From the NCBI RefSeq assembly GCF_040712075.1, contig NZ_JBFCVL010000003.1, positions 248,001-312,000 on the forward strand: a DNA stretch of 64,000 nt, written 5' to 3'. The notes under the pieces were generated by a model. The model was not told the DNA's origin and did not search any database. It saw nothing but the letters and a program-made list of their open reading frames with translations. The DNA comes from Fodinicurvata sp. EGI_FJ10296 (GTDB lineage Bacteria > Pseudomonadota > Alphaproteobacteria > DSM-16000 > Inquilinaceae). Positions 40,988-50,876 of this stretch are shown here, piece by piece; position 1 is the stretch's first letter; each line of letters starts with the position of its first letter. The position numbers were made by a program, and so were the translations under genes.

Positions 40988-41911
40988 ATGCAGATGCTCC
41001 CCGGCGGCGACGCCATCCATCTCGACCATCTGGCGCATTTCGTGCCCGATCTGGAGGCAACCGCGGCCGCGCTTGAGCGCATGGGCTTTCTGCCCACGCC
41101 GGTTGCCGTTCAGCAGAACCGGACCGAGCACGGCATGGTGCCGGCCGGTATGGCCAATCGGTGCACAATGCTGCGACAGGGCTATCTGGAATTTCTGACC
41201 GCCGTATCGGACACCGAACTGGCGCGCCAGTTCCACAAGGCTATTGCCCGCTATACCGGCGTCCATCTGGTGGCCATGGGTGTGGACCGCCCCGACGCGG
41301 CGTTCGACGCATTGCAGCAGAACGGCTTCGCCCCGACGCCGCCGGTCAATCTGACGCGGCCCGCTCCAGCGCCGGAAGGCCAGGAGCCGCCCGAAGCACG
41401 GTTCACCGTCATTCGCGTACCGCCCGGCACCATGCCCGAAGGCCGCATCCAGATCCTCAAGCATCACACGCCCGACATCGTCTGGCAGGAACGCTTCATG
41501 GCGCACCCGAATGCGGTCGTGTCGCTGGAAGCCGTCCTGATGATTGTGGTGGACGCTGCCGCCACCGCCGCGCGCTACGGCCGGTTCCTGAATCGCCAGC
41601 CGGAAACCCTCGGCGCCGGCCACAGCATCGTGCGCTTCGAGCATGGCTGCCTGGTCTTTGTCGAACCGGAGGCGCTGGCAGCGACGCAACCAGCAATCGA
41701 GGCCGAGGGACCATTACCGCGCATTGCCGCCTATTGCGTCGGCAGCGCCGATGTCGCTGAAACGGAGCGGGTCTTCCGTGCCGGCGGCCTGGAGGGCGAG
41801 GTCTCGGGCAAAGTCGAGAAAACCTGGCGCCTGCCATCGGTCCTGGGCGGCTTCATGACCGTGTGCCCGCGCGATGCCGGTCCGACCTGGTCAAGACCCA
41901 CGGCACCATAA
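40988..41911 (+). CDS. VOC-superfamily protein, glyoxalase-like domain
   Basis: A 307-aa protein. It begins with the VOC pattern IHLDHLAHFVPDLEATAAAL; a long middle part and a second half (VSLEAVLMIVVDAAATAARY) repeat the beta-alpha-beta-beta-beta module, as in glyoxalase-like domain proteins (PF13468 type). The first-strand His (LDHLAHF) is a possible metal ligand. GAGGA precedes ATG 40988. Catalytic function is unknown. Confidence 0.7.
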   Translation: MQMLPGGDAIHLDHLAHFVPDLEATAAALERMGFLPTPVAVQQNRTEHGMVPAGMANRCTMLRQGYLEFLTAVSDTELARQFHKAIARYTGVHLVAMGVDRPDAAFDALQQNGFAPTPPVNLTRPAPAPEGQEPPEARFTVIRVPPGTMPEGRIQILKHHTPDIVWQERFMAHPNAVVSLEAVLMIVVDAAATAARYGRFLNRQPETLGAGHSIVRFEHGCLVFVEPEALAATQPAIEAEGPLPRIAAYCVGSADVAETERVFRAGGLEGEVSGKVEKTWRLPSVLGGFMTVCPRDAGPTWSRPTAP

Positions 41912-42004
41912 CGAAGGATCGGCGGAAGACACTGTTAACCAATTCCGAGGTAGCATCCCGGCCAGCATATCTGGACCCAGACACACAGCCGGGCACGACC
42001 GTTC

Positions 42005-43528
42005 ATGAACCTTTGGGCAAAGGCGTCTCTTGCAATATTCCTGATGCTGGCTTGCGCGTGGCTCCCGGCGGGGCGTGCACTCGGCGATACAGTCCGGGTC
42101 GCGGACTTGCCCGACGCGGCGCTGTTCGGCAATGCGCCGGCTCCGACGCTTGTGACCGAATTGTCGGCGGCGTTCCGTCTGCCGCTGTCCGACAGTGACG
42201 CCGTTCTTCTGCCGCGCGCGCGGCTCACGGTGTCCGATAGGCCGGAATGGGTGCTGCTGGCCTACAGTTTCGCCAATGGCGCGCCCAACCCCACGGGCCG
42301 GTCGATTCCGCCTATCGGTTTGGCCGTCTATCGCGCCAAGGCGGATGGCGACGCTACGGCCGGGACGACGTCGTTCGACCGGATCGGCGATTGGGTGCTG
42401 ACCGCGCCCGAAGGCGGCCTGCCCCACGGCATTGACAGCGTTCGCCTGATGGAGCAACCGGGTGGTGCGGTCCTTCGAGTCGCGGGACCGTCACTGTCGA
42501 TCTCGCTCGACGACCAGTCACTCAGCCGGGTGCAGACGCTGATCCCGCTGACCGCAGATGGGCAGTCCGCCGGCCCTTCACTTACATTGCCGGCCGAAAT
42601 CCGGATTGCCGAGCACACCCTGCCCGACGGCGGCTATGGCCAGGAATCCGGCAACCCGGAACCCACCGGGCCGATACTGACCCTTACCCTGCTGCCCAAA
42701 GCCCTGGCCACGCGAACCGACGCGGCCGCTCCGGATTGGCCGGCCATGCTGATCGTCGCCGACCCGGCGGCGGAGCGAACGGAGGCCGGGCATCGGCCCG
42801 CCGCAATAGAGATCGACATCGATCCGGCCACCGGCCTGCTGACGGCTTCCAATGCCGAAGCCGCCCGCCATTTGCGCCGACTGGCCGACAGCATTGGCGA
42901 CGACGCGCTGGCCGCGGCAGGATTGGTCGTGCCCGAACTGCTGCGTAGCGGCCGGACGATAGCCATGATCGCAGCGCCAGACCGTGATGGGGGCCTTCTG
43001 GACCGGATCGCCCCGCCAGCACCGGCGACACCGGCAAAGGTTACTTTTACCAACCCCATGGCGACATTCATCAACGCGGTGCCCTATACTGGCACGAAAT
43101 CCGTGGTGACCGGCTATGGGGTGAACCGATCAATTGTAAACGGATCCACCTCGACGACATCCCGCGACGGCACCCGGGGCGATGACTATCGGCCGCCACG
43201 CCAGCGCGCGGTTTGCGACCGGCTGCGCTGGGACGGCGCCACCGTGGCGGCGAATATCCTGGGCGAGGGCCGCCTGACCAACTGGCTCAGCCGGATTACC
43301 CATGTCGCCGCGGCCGATCCCATGGGCCGAGTGCGGGTAACGATGGATCTCTGTCCCGGGCGTGGACCCGCCATCGCCGTGCCGGTCGAGATTCCGGCCG
43401 CCGACGCGGCGCGGCTGCTGACCGGCCCCCGTGTCGGTCTGACCCGGCTGACCGGCGTGCCAACCGCCCTGCGAAGCACCCCCGGCGTGCGCATCCGGGC
43501 GCTGAGCGCGTCGGTACCGACCTCCTGA
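42005..43528 (+). CDS. exported protein of unknown function
   Basis: A 507-aa protein with an N-terminal signal peptide (MNLWAKASLAIFLMLACAWL then PAGRALG). The mature part has no recognised domain. It includes a beta-rich middle (GGAVLRVAGPSLSISLDDQS), a Pro/Ala-rich linker (PPAPATPAKV) and a C-terminal region with two lone cysteines (RAVCDRLRW, MDLCPGRG) that could form a disulfide. Codon use is like the host genes. Gaps of 93 and 181 bp on either side suggest a single-gene unit. Confidence 0.6.
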   Translation: MNLWAKASLAIFLMLACAWLPAGRALGDTVRVADLPDAALFGNAPAPTLVTELSAAFRLPLSDSDAVLLPRARLTVSDRPEWVLLAYSFANGAPNPTGRSIPPIGLAVYRAKADGDATAGTTSFDRIGDWVLTAPEGGLPHGIDSVRLMEQPGGAVLRVAGPSLSISLDDQSLSRVQTLIPLTADGQSAGPSLTLPAEIRIAEHTLPDGGYGQESGNPEPTGPILTLTLLPKALATRTDAAAPDWPAMLIVADPAAERTEAGHRPAAIEIDIDPATGLLTASNAEAARHLRRLADSIGDDALAAAGLVVPELLRSGRTIAMIAAPDRDGGLLDRIAPPAPATPAKVTFTNPMATFINAVPYTGTKSVVTGYGVNRSIVNGSTSTTSRDGTRGDDYRPPRQRAVCDRLRWDGATVAANILGEGRLTNWLSRITHVAAADPMGRVRVTMDLCPGRGPAIAVPVEIPAADAARLLTGPRVGLTRLTGVPTALRSTPGVRIRALSASVPTS

Positions 43529-43709
43529 GGCACCGCCTCGAATTGCTTGCGAAATTGGCTGAGCTGGCCGGAGTCCTGTCCCTGCTGACGGCCCCCTTGC
43601 CGTTTCGGACCCCGTATTGGATATTCCCGTATTGCCTGCTAGGCTTCGACTTCAATCCGATCCGTTCGAAGGCGGATACGACAAACATCGAAGTTTCGAG
43701 GAAAAGCCC

Positions 43710-44693
43710 ATGCATGTGTTGGTGATCGGCGCCGCCGGAATGGTCGGCCGCAAGCTGACCGACCGCCTGATCGGCGACGGCCAGTTGAACGGACGCAAGA
43801 TCGATACGCTGACCCTGGCGGATGTCGTCGCCAGCGACCGCACCGCCGGAGGTTCCGGCATCGACGTCCGCGTCAGGACCGGCGATATGGCCGGTGCCGA
43901 CGCGACCACCGATCTGGTTCGCGACCGGCCCGACGTCATCTTTCATCTGGCGGCCATCGTTTCCGGACAGGCCGAGCAGGATTTCGAGCTCGGCTACCGG
44001 GTCAATTTCGACGGTGTGCGCAATCTGGTCGAAGCGATCCGGCTGGCGGGAGACGACTATTGCCCGCGGCTGGTGTTCACATCGTCGATTGCCGTGTTCG
44101 GCGCGCCCTTCCCCGACCCGATTCCGGACACCTGGTATCACACGCCCCTGACCAGCTATGGCACACAGAAGGCGGTCGGCGAATTGCTGCTGTCGGATTA
44201 TACCCGGCGCGGTCTGCTCGACGGTGTCGGCATCCGACTGCCGACCATCGTCGTCCGCCCCGGCGCGCCCAACAAGGCGGCGTCCGGCTTCTTCTCCGGC
44301 ATCATCCGCGAGCCGCTGCAGGGCACGGAAGCGATCCTGCCAGTCGACGAGTCGGTCCGGCACTGGGTGGCCAGTCCGCGTTCGGCGGTCGGATTCCTGA
44401 TCCATGCCGCCGGCCTGGACAAGGCGACACTGGGACATCCGGTTTCCATGACCATGCCGGGTCTGGACATCACCGTGGGCGAGATGATCGCCACATTGGA
44501 AAAAGTGGCCGGGAAAAAGGTCGTCGACCGTATCCGGCGGGAGCCCGATCCGTTCATCCAGTCCATGGTCGCGGGTTGGCCGGAAGCATTCGACACCCGC
44601 CGGGCGCTCGATCTGGGCTTCAGGTCGGAAAGCCGGTTCGAGGACATAATCAACATCTTCATCGAGGATGAATTGCAGGGCCGCATTGCCTGA
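43710..44693 (+). CDS. denD: NAD-dependent epimerase/dehydratase family, DenD-like (D-erythronate dehydrogenase)
   Basis: A 327-aa extended SDR. The NAD motif is VIGAAGMVGRKL at the N-terminus, FHLAAIVSG and FTSSIAVFG follow, and the catalytic Tyr-x3-Lys is YGTQKAVGELLL. The blocks IRLPTIVVRPGAPNKAASGF and VRHWVASPRSAVGFL match D-erythronate dehydrogenase DenD, which oxidises C2 of D-erythronate with NAD. GAGGA precedes ATG 43710; the upstream frame is non-family sequence. Usual partners (OtnK, OtnI) are not in the window, so the pathway assignment is tentative. Confidence 0.75.
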   Translation: MHVLVIGAAGMVGRKLTDRLIGDGQLNGRKIDTLTLADVVASDRTAGGSGIDVRVRTGDMAGADATTDLVRDRPDVIFHLAAIVSGQAEQDFELGYRVNFDGVRNLVEAIRLAGDDYCPRLVFTSSIAVFGAPFPDPIPDTWYHTPLTSYGTQKAVGELLLSDYTRRGLLDGVGIRLPTIVVRPGAPNKAASGFFSGIIREPLQGTEAILPVDESVRHWVASPRSAVGFLIHAAGLDKATLGHPVSMTMPGLDITVGEMIATLEKVAGKKVVDRIRREPDPFIQSMVAGWPEAFDTRRALDLGFRSESRFEDIINIFIEDELQGRIA

Positions 44694-45387
44694 TAATCTC
44701 TTTTCGGCGTCCAAACATTCTCCTGCCGAGAACACAACGGCCGCGCCCTGCCCGCTCTGTGCCGTCGGCAGCGGGCGGCACTTCGCCGAAGTCAACGGGC
44801 GCCGATACCTGCGGTGCCCGAACTGCCTGCTCACCTGGCTGGCCCCGGCGCAGCGTCCGGACGCCGATGCCGAACTGGCGGAATATGGCCATCACGACAA
44901 CCGGCCTGACGATCCCGGCTATCGCCGCTTTCTGAACAAGGCGGTCGAACCCTTGTGTCTTCGTCTGGCCGAAAAGGGTGTGGCACAGGCGGATGGGCTT
45001 GATTTCGGCTGCGGGCCGGGGCCGACACTGTCGGTCATGATGGACGAACGCGGCCACCGGTTCGTCGACTTCGATCCGTTTTTTCGTCCCGACGGGCGCC
45101 TGCTCAAACGACGCTATGACGCCATCGCCTGCACCGAGGTCGCGGAGCATTTCCACGATCCGACACGCGAATTCACGCTGCTCGACAGCCTGCTGGTGCC
45201 AGGCGGCGTGCTGGCGGTCATGACGTCGATCCTTTACGACGACGATGCATTCGCCGGCTGGCATTACATCCGCGAGCTTAGCCACGTTGTGTTCTATCGC
45301 CCGGAAACGATGGTGTGGATCGCGACGCAGTTTGGCTGGTCGATGACCGCGCCCAGCCCAACGGTGCGCCTGTTCGAAAAGGCCTGA
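44668..45387 (+). CDS. SAM-dependent methyltransferase with N-terminal zinc-ribbon-like motif
   Basis: A 239-aa class I methyltransferase. The SAM motif is GLDFGCGPGPTLS, with IACTEVAEHFHDP and LLVPGGVLAVMTS later. CPLC and CPNC near the N-terminus resemble a zinc ribbon. ATG 44668 would overlap denD by 26 bp; TTG 44686 is an alternative. Overlap or near-overlap suggests cotranscription with denD. The substrate is unknown. Confidence 0.75.
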   Translation: MNCRAALPDNLFSASKHSPAENTTAAPCPLCAVGSGRHFAEVNGRRYLRCPNCLLTWLAPAQRPDADAELAEYGHHDNRPDDPGYRRFLNKAVEPLCLRLAEKGVAQADGLDFGCGPGPTLSVMMDERGHRFVDFDPFFRPDGRLLKRRYDAIACTEVAEHFHDPTREFTLLDSLLVPGGVLAVMTSILYDDDAFAGWHYIRELSHVVFYRPETMVWIATQFGWSMTAPSPTVRLFEKA

Positions 45388-45483
45388 CCGGCGGCGGCAC
45401 CGTCCGGAACCATCCCTGAAGCCAATCGTGACAGACGATGGTACACTTCGGTATTGCACCGCACCATCCACGACAGGCATGCC

Positions 45484-46401
45484 ATGGACTTTCGCGTTCT
45501 ACAGAACTTTCTCTGCCTGGTCAGGGTCCGTAACTTTTCCCGCGCGGCCCGCGAGAGCAACCTGACTCAACCCGCCCTGAGCCGCCGCATCAAGGCGCTG
45601 GAAGAGTGGATCGGCGCGCCTCTGCTCGACCGGTCGGCCCAGCCGATCGCACCGACGCGGATCGGCGCGGCGTTCTTCGAACTCGCCACCGAATTCGAGG
45701 AGCGGTTCACGATCTTTCGCCAGTTGGCCGCGCGCGACCGCTCCGAAGAAGCGAGAACCCTGAATATCGCCGCGATCCACACCCTGGCCATGGGCATCCT
45801 GCCTTCGGTGGTGATGGGTCTGGAGCAGGCGTTGCCCGGGACGCTGTGCAACGTGTCCGCCAACGATCATCAGCGCTGCATCGACATGCTGTTTGCCGTC
45901 GAAGCCGACCTGATGTTCTCGTTCTCGTTGTCGGCGCAGGACCGGCCCGAACATCAAGGCGACGCCATCAGCATGGTGATCGGCCATGACAGCCTGGTTC
46001 CGGTCAGTGCGCCCGACGAGGGGGGCCAGCCAATCCACACCCTGACCGGCCATCCGGGCGCCGAGGCCGCCTTTCTGTCCTATGGCGACGACGCCATGCT
46101 GCAACGCGGTCTGGAGTCGGCACTGGCGGCGCCGTTGCGGAATTGCCATCTGCGCACCGTGTTCAAGAACTCGATGACGGAAGTTCTCCGGCGCTGCGTT
46201 CAGGCCGGATTCGGCCTGGCCTGGCTGCCACAAAGCATGGTCGCCGAAGATCTGGCTCGGGCGGCACTCGTCCCCGCCGGCGGCAAGGAATGGCACGTCC
46301 CGATGGAAATACGGGCGTCGCGGCGTAATACGCCCGGAGTGCCGCTGATCGACGAGGCCTGGGCCGTTATCGGAAGCACGGCCGATGCGCCTGAGGCATA
46401 A
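45484..46401 (+). CDS. LysR-family transcriptional regulator
   Basis: A 305-aa LysR protein. The HTH is at the N-terminus (FRVLQNFLCLVRVRNFSRAA, NLTQPALSRRIKALEEWIGA), then a substrate-binding domain (LNIAAIHTLAMGILPSVVMG, GHDSLVPVSAP, VQAGFGLAWLPQS). It precedes the cysteine desulfhydrase-like gene by 136 bp on the same strand. It may activate that gene and the TTT transporter; no T-N11-A box was pinned down. Confidence 0.85.
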   Translation: MDFRVLQNFLCLVRVRNFSRAARESNLTQPALSRRIKALEEWIGAPLLDRSAQPIAPTRIGAAFFELATEFEERFTIFRQLAARDRSEEARTLNIAAIHTLAMGILPSVVMGLEQALPGTLCNVSANDHQRCIDMLFAVEADLMFSFSLSAQDRPEHQGDAISMVIGHDSLVPVSAPDEGGQPIHTLTGHPGAEAAFLSYGDDAMLQRGLESALAAPLRNCHLRTVFKNSMTEVLRRCVQAGFGLAWLPQSMVAEDLARAALVPAGGKEWHVPMEIRASRRNTPGVPLIDEAWAVIGSTADAPEA

Positions 46402-46537
46402 TGCGATACCGATCGGGCATTGGACAGGCATGGCCGGGGGTCCCTAACCTTCGTGCAATACCATGCGGCACAGCGGCACTGCGGCGCCGCCGGACAACGC
46501 GGCACAGCAGCGCCGCCCGAAAAGGTGAACCGAGACC

Positions 46538-47551
46538 ATGCTGGATCTGAGCGGCTTCGACCGCATCCGCCTCGCCCATCTGCCCACACCAGTCGAGCCC
46601 ATGGCCCGCCTTGCCGCGGACCTTGGCGGCCCGAACCTGCTGGTCAAGCGCGATGACTGCACCGGTCTGGCGACCGGCGGCAACAAGGCGCGCAAGCTGG
46701 AATTTCTTATGGCCGCCGCGGTCCGCGAGGGCGCCGACACCGTGCTGACCCAGGGCGCCGTCCAGTCAAACCATGTCCGTCAAACAGCAGCCGCAGCCTG
46801 CCGGCTGGGATTGAAGTGCCGGGTGCTGCTGGAAGAACGGCTCAGCAATCCACCGTCGCAATATGAAACCTCGGGCAATGTCTGGCTCAATACCCTGTTC
46901 GGGGCCGAGGTTGCCTATCGTCCAGGCGGCAGCGACATGGCGGCCGAACTCGACGCCGAAGCCGAAGCCGTCCGCAGCGCCGGCGGCGTGCCCTATGTCA
47001 TTCCCGGCGGCGGGTCGAACCCGCTCGGCGGTCTGGGGTATGTCGCCATGGTCGAAGAACTGGCGATACAATTGCGCGATCAGAAGCTGGCCGTCGATCA
47101 TATCGTTCACGCGACCGGCAGCGCCGGCACCCAGGCCGGCATTCTCGCCGGTCTTTCTGCTCTGGGGATGGATATTCCGGTCCACGGCATCGGCGTCCGC
47201 TTCGACAGCGAGACCCAGGAAAGCCGCGTTCATGCCCTGACAGACAAGATCACCGACCTGATCGGCGCACCGGCCGTACCGCGCGCCTCGGTCCGTGCGG
47301 CCGACGGCTATATCGGCGACGGCTACGGTCATCCGACCCCCGGCATGGTGGACGCCGTGCGGACGACGGCGCGGCTGGAAGGCCTGCTGCTCGATCCGGT
47401 CTATTCCGGCAAAGGCATGGCCGGGCTGATCGACCTTGTCCACAAGGGCGTATTCTCCCGGAAAGAAACGGTGCTTTTCCTTCACACCGGCGGCGCCGTC
47501 GGGTTGTTCGGTTATCAGTGGGCCTTCGATGATCCGCCAGCCGGAGCCTGA
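46538..47551 (+). CDS. D-cysteine desulfhydrase / L-cysteate sulfo-lyase family enzyme
   Basis: A 337-aa fold-type II PLP enzyme of the ACC-deaminase/DcyD group. Lys50 (ATGGNKARKLEFL) is the Schiff-base lysine; QGAVQSNHVRQTAAAA and HATGSAGTQAGILAG bind the cofactor. DcyD makes pyruvate, sulfide and ammonia from D-cysteine; the close relative CuyA cleaves L-cysteate to pyruvate, ammonia and sulfite. Sequence alone does not separate them here. The neighbouring LysR gene and carboxylate importer favour a catabolic role on an imported sulfur amino acid. Confidence 0.8.
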   Translation: MLDLSGFDRIRLAHLPTPVEPMARLAADLGGPNLLVKRDDCTGLATGGNKARKLEFLMAAAVREGADTVLTQGAVQSNHVRQTAAAACRLGLKCRVLLEERLSNPPSQYETSGNVWLNTLFGAEVAYRPGGSDMAAELDAEAEAVRSAGGVPYVIPGGGSNPLGGLGYVAMVEELAIQLRDQKLAVDHIVHATGSAGTQAGILAGLSALGMDIPVHGIGVRFDSETQESRVHALTDKITDLIGAPAVPRASVRAADGYIGDGYGHPTPGMVDAVRTTARLEGLLLDPVYSGKGMAGLIDLVHKGVFSRKETVLFLHTGGAVGLFGYQWAFDDPPAGA

Positions 47552-47695
47552 CGCCCGAACCGCAACACTGAAAACAGCGGGCTTGACCCCTGAAGAAGAC
47601 AAGGCGGAAGAAGAATCGTTGACCGCACCATTCGTGAGCATGAAAGTGATCATGCCTGCGAAAAATGAAGCAGTACCACAGGAGGCTTATTATTG

Positions 47696-48691
47696 ATGGC
47701 CAATAGCATCAAACGGACCCTTTCGACCACTGTCGCCGCCGGACTGGCGTTTTCGGCCTATTCCGGTCTGACAACCGCCACCGCGATGGCGGACGACACT
47801 TCCAATTATCCCGACGAGCAGATCAGGCTGGTCATTCCCTATTCACCCGGCGGCGCGACCGACATCATTTTCCGTCTGGTTGCCACCGAGCTGGAGGATG
47901 AACTCGGCGTTGCCGTTGTTCCGGTCAACATGTCCGGGGCGTCGGCCACGATCGGCTCGCGCGAAGTCCGCAACGCCGATCCGGACGGCTACACCATTCT
48001 GGGCAGCCACGATGTGATCGCGGCCGCATATCTTTCCGGCGTCGTCGACTATTCGTTCGATGCCTTCGAGCCGATCTCGCTGATCACACAGACGCCGAAC
48101 ATGGCGACGATCAGTTCCGATCTCGGCATCGACTCCCTGGACGCGTTCATCGATTATGTGAACGAGAATCCGGGCGAACTTGCCTGGGGCATCACGCCGG
48201 GATCGACGTCGCATTTCTTCGTCGCCATGATGATGGACGCGATCGGCCTGGAAGATGGCAGCCTTCGCATGATCGACTATGAAGGCACCGGCGACGCGAT
48301 CGTCGCGGTCCAGCGTGGCGAGATCGCCGGCACCATGACCAACTACACCTCCGCCCGCAGCGAGATCGAGGAAGGCACGTTCACCGCCCTCGCCGTCGCG
48401 CACGAGGAACGGCTGCCGCAGATGCCCGACACGCCGACCTTCGTCGAACTGGGCTATGAAATGGAGCACGCCACCAGCCGGGGCTTCTTCGCGCCGCTGG
48501 GCACGCCCGAGCCGATCATCGAGACCCTGTCGGCGGCAATCGAAGCCGTCGCGCAATCTCCGGATCTCAGTCAGCAGATCGAGGACGAACTCGGCTCCAT
48601 CGTCCGTTATCTGCCGCCGGAAGAGTATGAAGAGTTCGTGGCGAACGTCCAGACGACACTGGAACGGACGGCCGAAAACATCGACATGTAG
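47696..48691 (+). CDS. tctC: TTT transporter substrate-binding protein TctC (second system)
   Basis: A 331-aa Bug/TctC protein. Signal peptide MANSIKRTLSTTVAAGLAFS...ATAMA; motif IRLVIPYSPGGATDIIFRL, NMSGASATIGSREVRNADPDG and GTGDAIVAVQRGEIAGTM. ACAGGAGG precedes ATG 47696 (an adjacent TTG is ignored). It heads tctCBA and follows the desulfhydrase-like gene by 144 bp. The ligand is a carboxylate; a sulfur-containing amino acid derivative is a guess from neighbours. Confidence 0.88.
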   Translation: MANSIKRTLSTTVAAGLAFSAYSGLTTATAMADDTSNYPDEQIRLVIPYSPGGATDIIFRLVATELEDELGVAVVPVNMSGASATIGSREVRNADPDGYTILGSHDVIAAAYLSGVVDYSFDAFEPISLITQTPNMATISSDLGIDSLDAFIDYVNENPGELAWGITPGSTSHFFVAMMMDAIGLEDGSLRMIDYEGTGDAIVAVQRGEIAGTMTNYTSARSEIEEGTFTALAVAHEERLPQMPDTPTFVELGYEMEHATSRGFFAPLGTPEPIIETLSAAIEAVAQSPDLSQQIEDELGSIVRYLPPEEYEEFVANVQTTLERTAENIDM

Positions 48692-48728
48692 TCGTTGCGG
48701 TTCCGGCCGGTCCTGACCGGCAGGCCTT

Positions 48729-48757
48729 GAACCCGCTCCCATTCCGGGGGCGGGTTC
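48729..48757 (+). terminator. intercistronic hairpin after tctC (second system)
   Basis: GAACCCGC (48729-48736) pairs with GCGGGTTC (48750-48757), extended inside by TCCC/GGGG. It lies 37 bp after the tctC stop and 35 bp before tctB, the same place as the hairpin in the first TTT cluster. Confidence 0.5.
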
Positions 48758-48792
48758 CGTCGTGAATACACCGCCACACGGGATCCGACCGG

Positions 48793-49251
48793 ATGACGCG
48801 AAACATCGCCCTCTCGCTGGGAATGCTGGTTTTCTGCGCGCTGATGTACTGGGAAACCTTCAATTTCCCCGAAGCCTCCCGGTTCCGCGCCGGCCCTGAA
48901 GTCTTCCCGCGCTTCATACTGCTTATCATCGCCGGATTGTCGGCGATCCTGTTGATCAGGTCGCTTGTCACCGAACGGCACGGCCTGAAAAACGTCGAGT
49001 TCGACTTCCGTGTCTTCGCCAGGGAATACTGGCTCGTCATTGCCCTGTTCGCGTTGTTCGGCGTCTATGTCGTCGCCCTGACGGTTGTCGGCTTCGTTCC
49101 CGCGACGCTGGTCTTCCTGATGGCCGGCCAGATCATGATCGCGCGCCGGACCGACGCAAAAACGCTGGGGATCGCGGCCGCCGTGACGATCTTCGCGACG
49201 CTGTCCATATCCTACATCTTCAGTCAGGTCCTGCGCATCTGGCTGCCGTAA
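48793..49251 (+). CDS. tctB: TTT transporter small membrane subunit TctB
   Basis: A 152-aa intact TctB/DUF1468 protein with four membrane segments (about 4-20, 40-58, 78-95, 97-115, plus a last stretch 120-145 that may fold back). The motif FRAGPEVFPRFILLIIAGLS is typical. It serves as the reference for the split TctB at 32235-32703. It lies between tctC and tctA. Confidence 0.88.
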   Translation: MTRNIALSLGMLVFCALMYWETFNFPEASRFRAGPEVFPRFILLIIAGLSAILLIRSLVTERHGLKNVEFDFRVFAREYWLVIALFALFGVYVVALTVVGFVPATLVFLMAGQIMIARRTDAKTLGIAAAVTIFATLSISYIFSQVLRIWLP

Positions 49252-49303
49252 GAAGCCCGGACCAGCCGTCCCAACCACATGGCCGCCTTTCGCTGGAGCG
49301 ACA

Positions 49304-50821
49304 ATGGATCATTTCATCTTTCAGTCGATTCAGGAGATCATGGTCCTAGACCGGATTCTGCTGATCCTGATCGGGGTCATCGCCGGCATCATTGCTGGCG
49401 CCATCCCCGGATTTACAGTCACCATGGGCATCGTGCTCGCGTTTCCGTTCACCTTCGCAATGGACGCGACCAGCGGCCTTGCGCTGATGATCGGCATCCT
49501 GGTTGGCGGTTATGCCGGCGGCATGATATCGGGAATCATGCTTGGCATTCCCGGCACGCCCTCGTCGATCGCGACAGTGTTCGACGGCTTTCCGATGGCA
49601 AAGAACGGCGAGCCCGGCCGGGCACTGGGCATCGGCATCGCGTCGTCGTTTCTGGGGACGGTATTCAGTGTCGGGGTGCTGGTCGCGATCGCGCCGCTGG
49701 TGGCCCAGTTCAGCCTGAATTTCGGACCGTGGGAGATCACCGCCCTGGTCATCTTTGCCATTACGCTGGTCGGTTCGCTATCCTCCGGCGCCATGCTCAA
49801 GGGCTGTATCGCCGGTGCCATCGGGCTGCTTATCGCCACCACCGGCCCGTCGCCGGGCGGGCAAATCCGGTTCGATTTCGGGTTCGACGCCCTGGCGCAG
49901 GGCGTGGAGATGCTGCCGGTCCTGATCGGCGTCTTCGCCTTCTCGCAGTTGATGGATGCGGTCGAGACCGAGACCAAGCGCCTGAAGTCGCCCCAGGGCT
50001 CGCTGGAACGAAATCTCCAGATGGCGCGGATCGACATTCCGTATGCCCGGATCGTCAAGGACATGCTCGGCCAGAAGCTCAATCTCCTGCGGTCGAGCTT
50101 CATCGGCAGTGTCGTCGGCGCCATACCGGCGGTCGGCGGCACAGCGGCCAATTTCGTCAGCTATGATCAGGCCAAGAAGTTCTCGCGCAAATCCAAATCG
50201 TTCGGCACTGGCATCCCTGACGGCATCGTCGCGACGGAGGCATCGAACAGCGCCCTGATCGGCGGCGCGCTGATCCCGACATTGACGCTCGGCATCCCGG
50301 GCAGCCTGACCATGGCGATCATGTACGGCGTTTTCATTCTGCACGGCCTCAATCCCGGCCCGCGCCTGTTCGTCGATCAGCCGGTGCTGATCGGCGGCAT
50401 CTATGTCAGCATCGTGGTCGCCGGCGTTTTCATGCTGGTTTCGATGCTGGTGCTGATCCGGTTCTTCGCCAAAATATCGCTGGTTCCGACGTCGATCCTG
50501 GTTCCCATGGTCCTGATGCTCGCGGCCGTTGGCGCTTATGCGTTGAACAACAGCATCGTCGATATCTGGACACTGCTGGTCTTCGGCGTCATCGGCTATC
50601 TGTTCGTGAAGGCCGGGGTGCCTCTGACGCCGCTGATCCTGGGCGTCGTCCTGGGTCCGTCTCTGGAGGTCAATCTGTTCCGGGCACTGCAGCTCGACCC
50701 CAACGTCATGACCTTCCTCACCCGCCCGATTTCGCTGGCCCTGCTGTTGTTCACTGCCGCATCGGTCATATTCGCCACCTGGCAGGAAGTGCGCAGTGCC
50801 AGATCGCGGGAGGCCACCTGA
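49304..50821 (+). CDS. tctA: TTT transporter large membrane subunit TctA (second system)
   Basis: A 505-aa, about 12-helix protein with TctA motifs: AGAIPGFTVTMGIVLAFP, GGYAGGMISGIMLGIPGTPS, GAIPAVGGTAANFVSYDQAK and EASNSALIGGALIPTLTLGI. GGAG precedes ATG 49304. It forms the transport channel with the TctB at 48793. A GGT-like enzyme gene follows by 55 bp. Confidence 0.92.
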   Translation: MDHFIFQSIQEIMVLDRILLILIGVIAGIIAGAIPGFTVTMGIVLAFPFTFAMDATSGLALMIGILVGGYAGGMISGIMLGIPGTPSSIATVFDGFPMAKNGEPGRALGIGIASSFLGTVFSVGVLVAIAPLVAQFSLNFGPWEITALVIFAITLVGSLSSGAMLKGCIAGAIGLLIATTGPSPGGQIRFDFGFDALAQGVEMLPVLIGVFAFSQLMDAVETETKRLKSPQGSLERNLQMARIDIPYARIVKDMLGQKLNLLRSSFIGSVVGAIPAVGGTAANFVSYDQAKKFSRKSKSFGTGIPDGIVATEASNSALIGGALIPTLTLGIPGSLTMAIMYGVFILHGLNPGPRLFVDQPVLIGGIYVSIVVAGVFMLVSMLVLIRFFAKISLVPTSILVPMVLMLAAVGAYALNNSIVDIWTLLVFGVIGYLFVKAGVPLTPLILGVVLGPSLEVNLFRALQLDPNVMTFLTRPISLALLLFTAASVIFATWQEVRSARSREAT

Positions 50822-50876
50822 CGCGGCCCCTGTCCTGCGCTCCCTGATGCCCCGCCTCCGACGCGATGGAGTTCCC

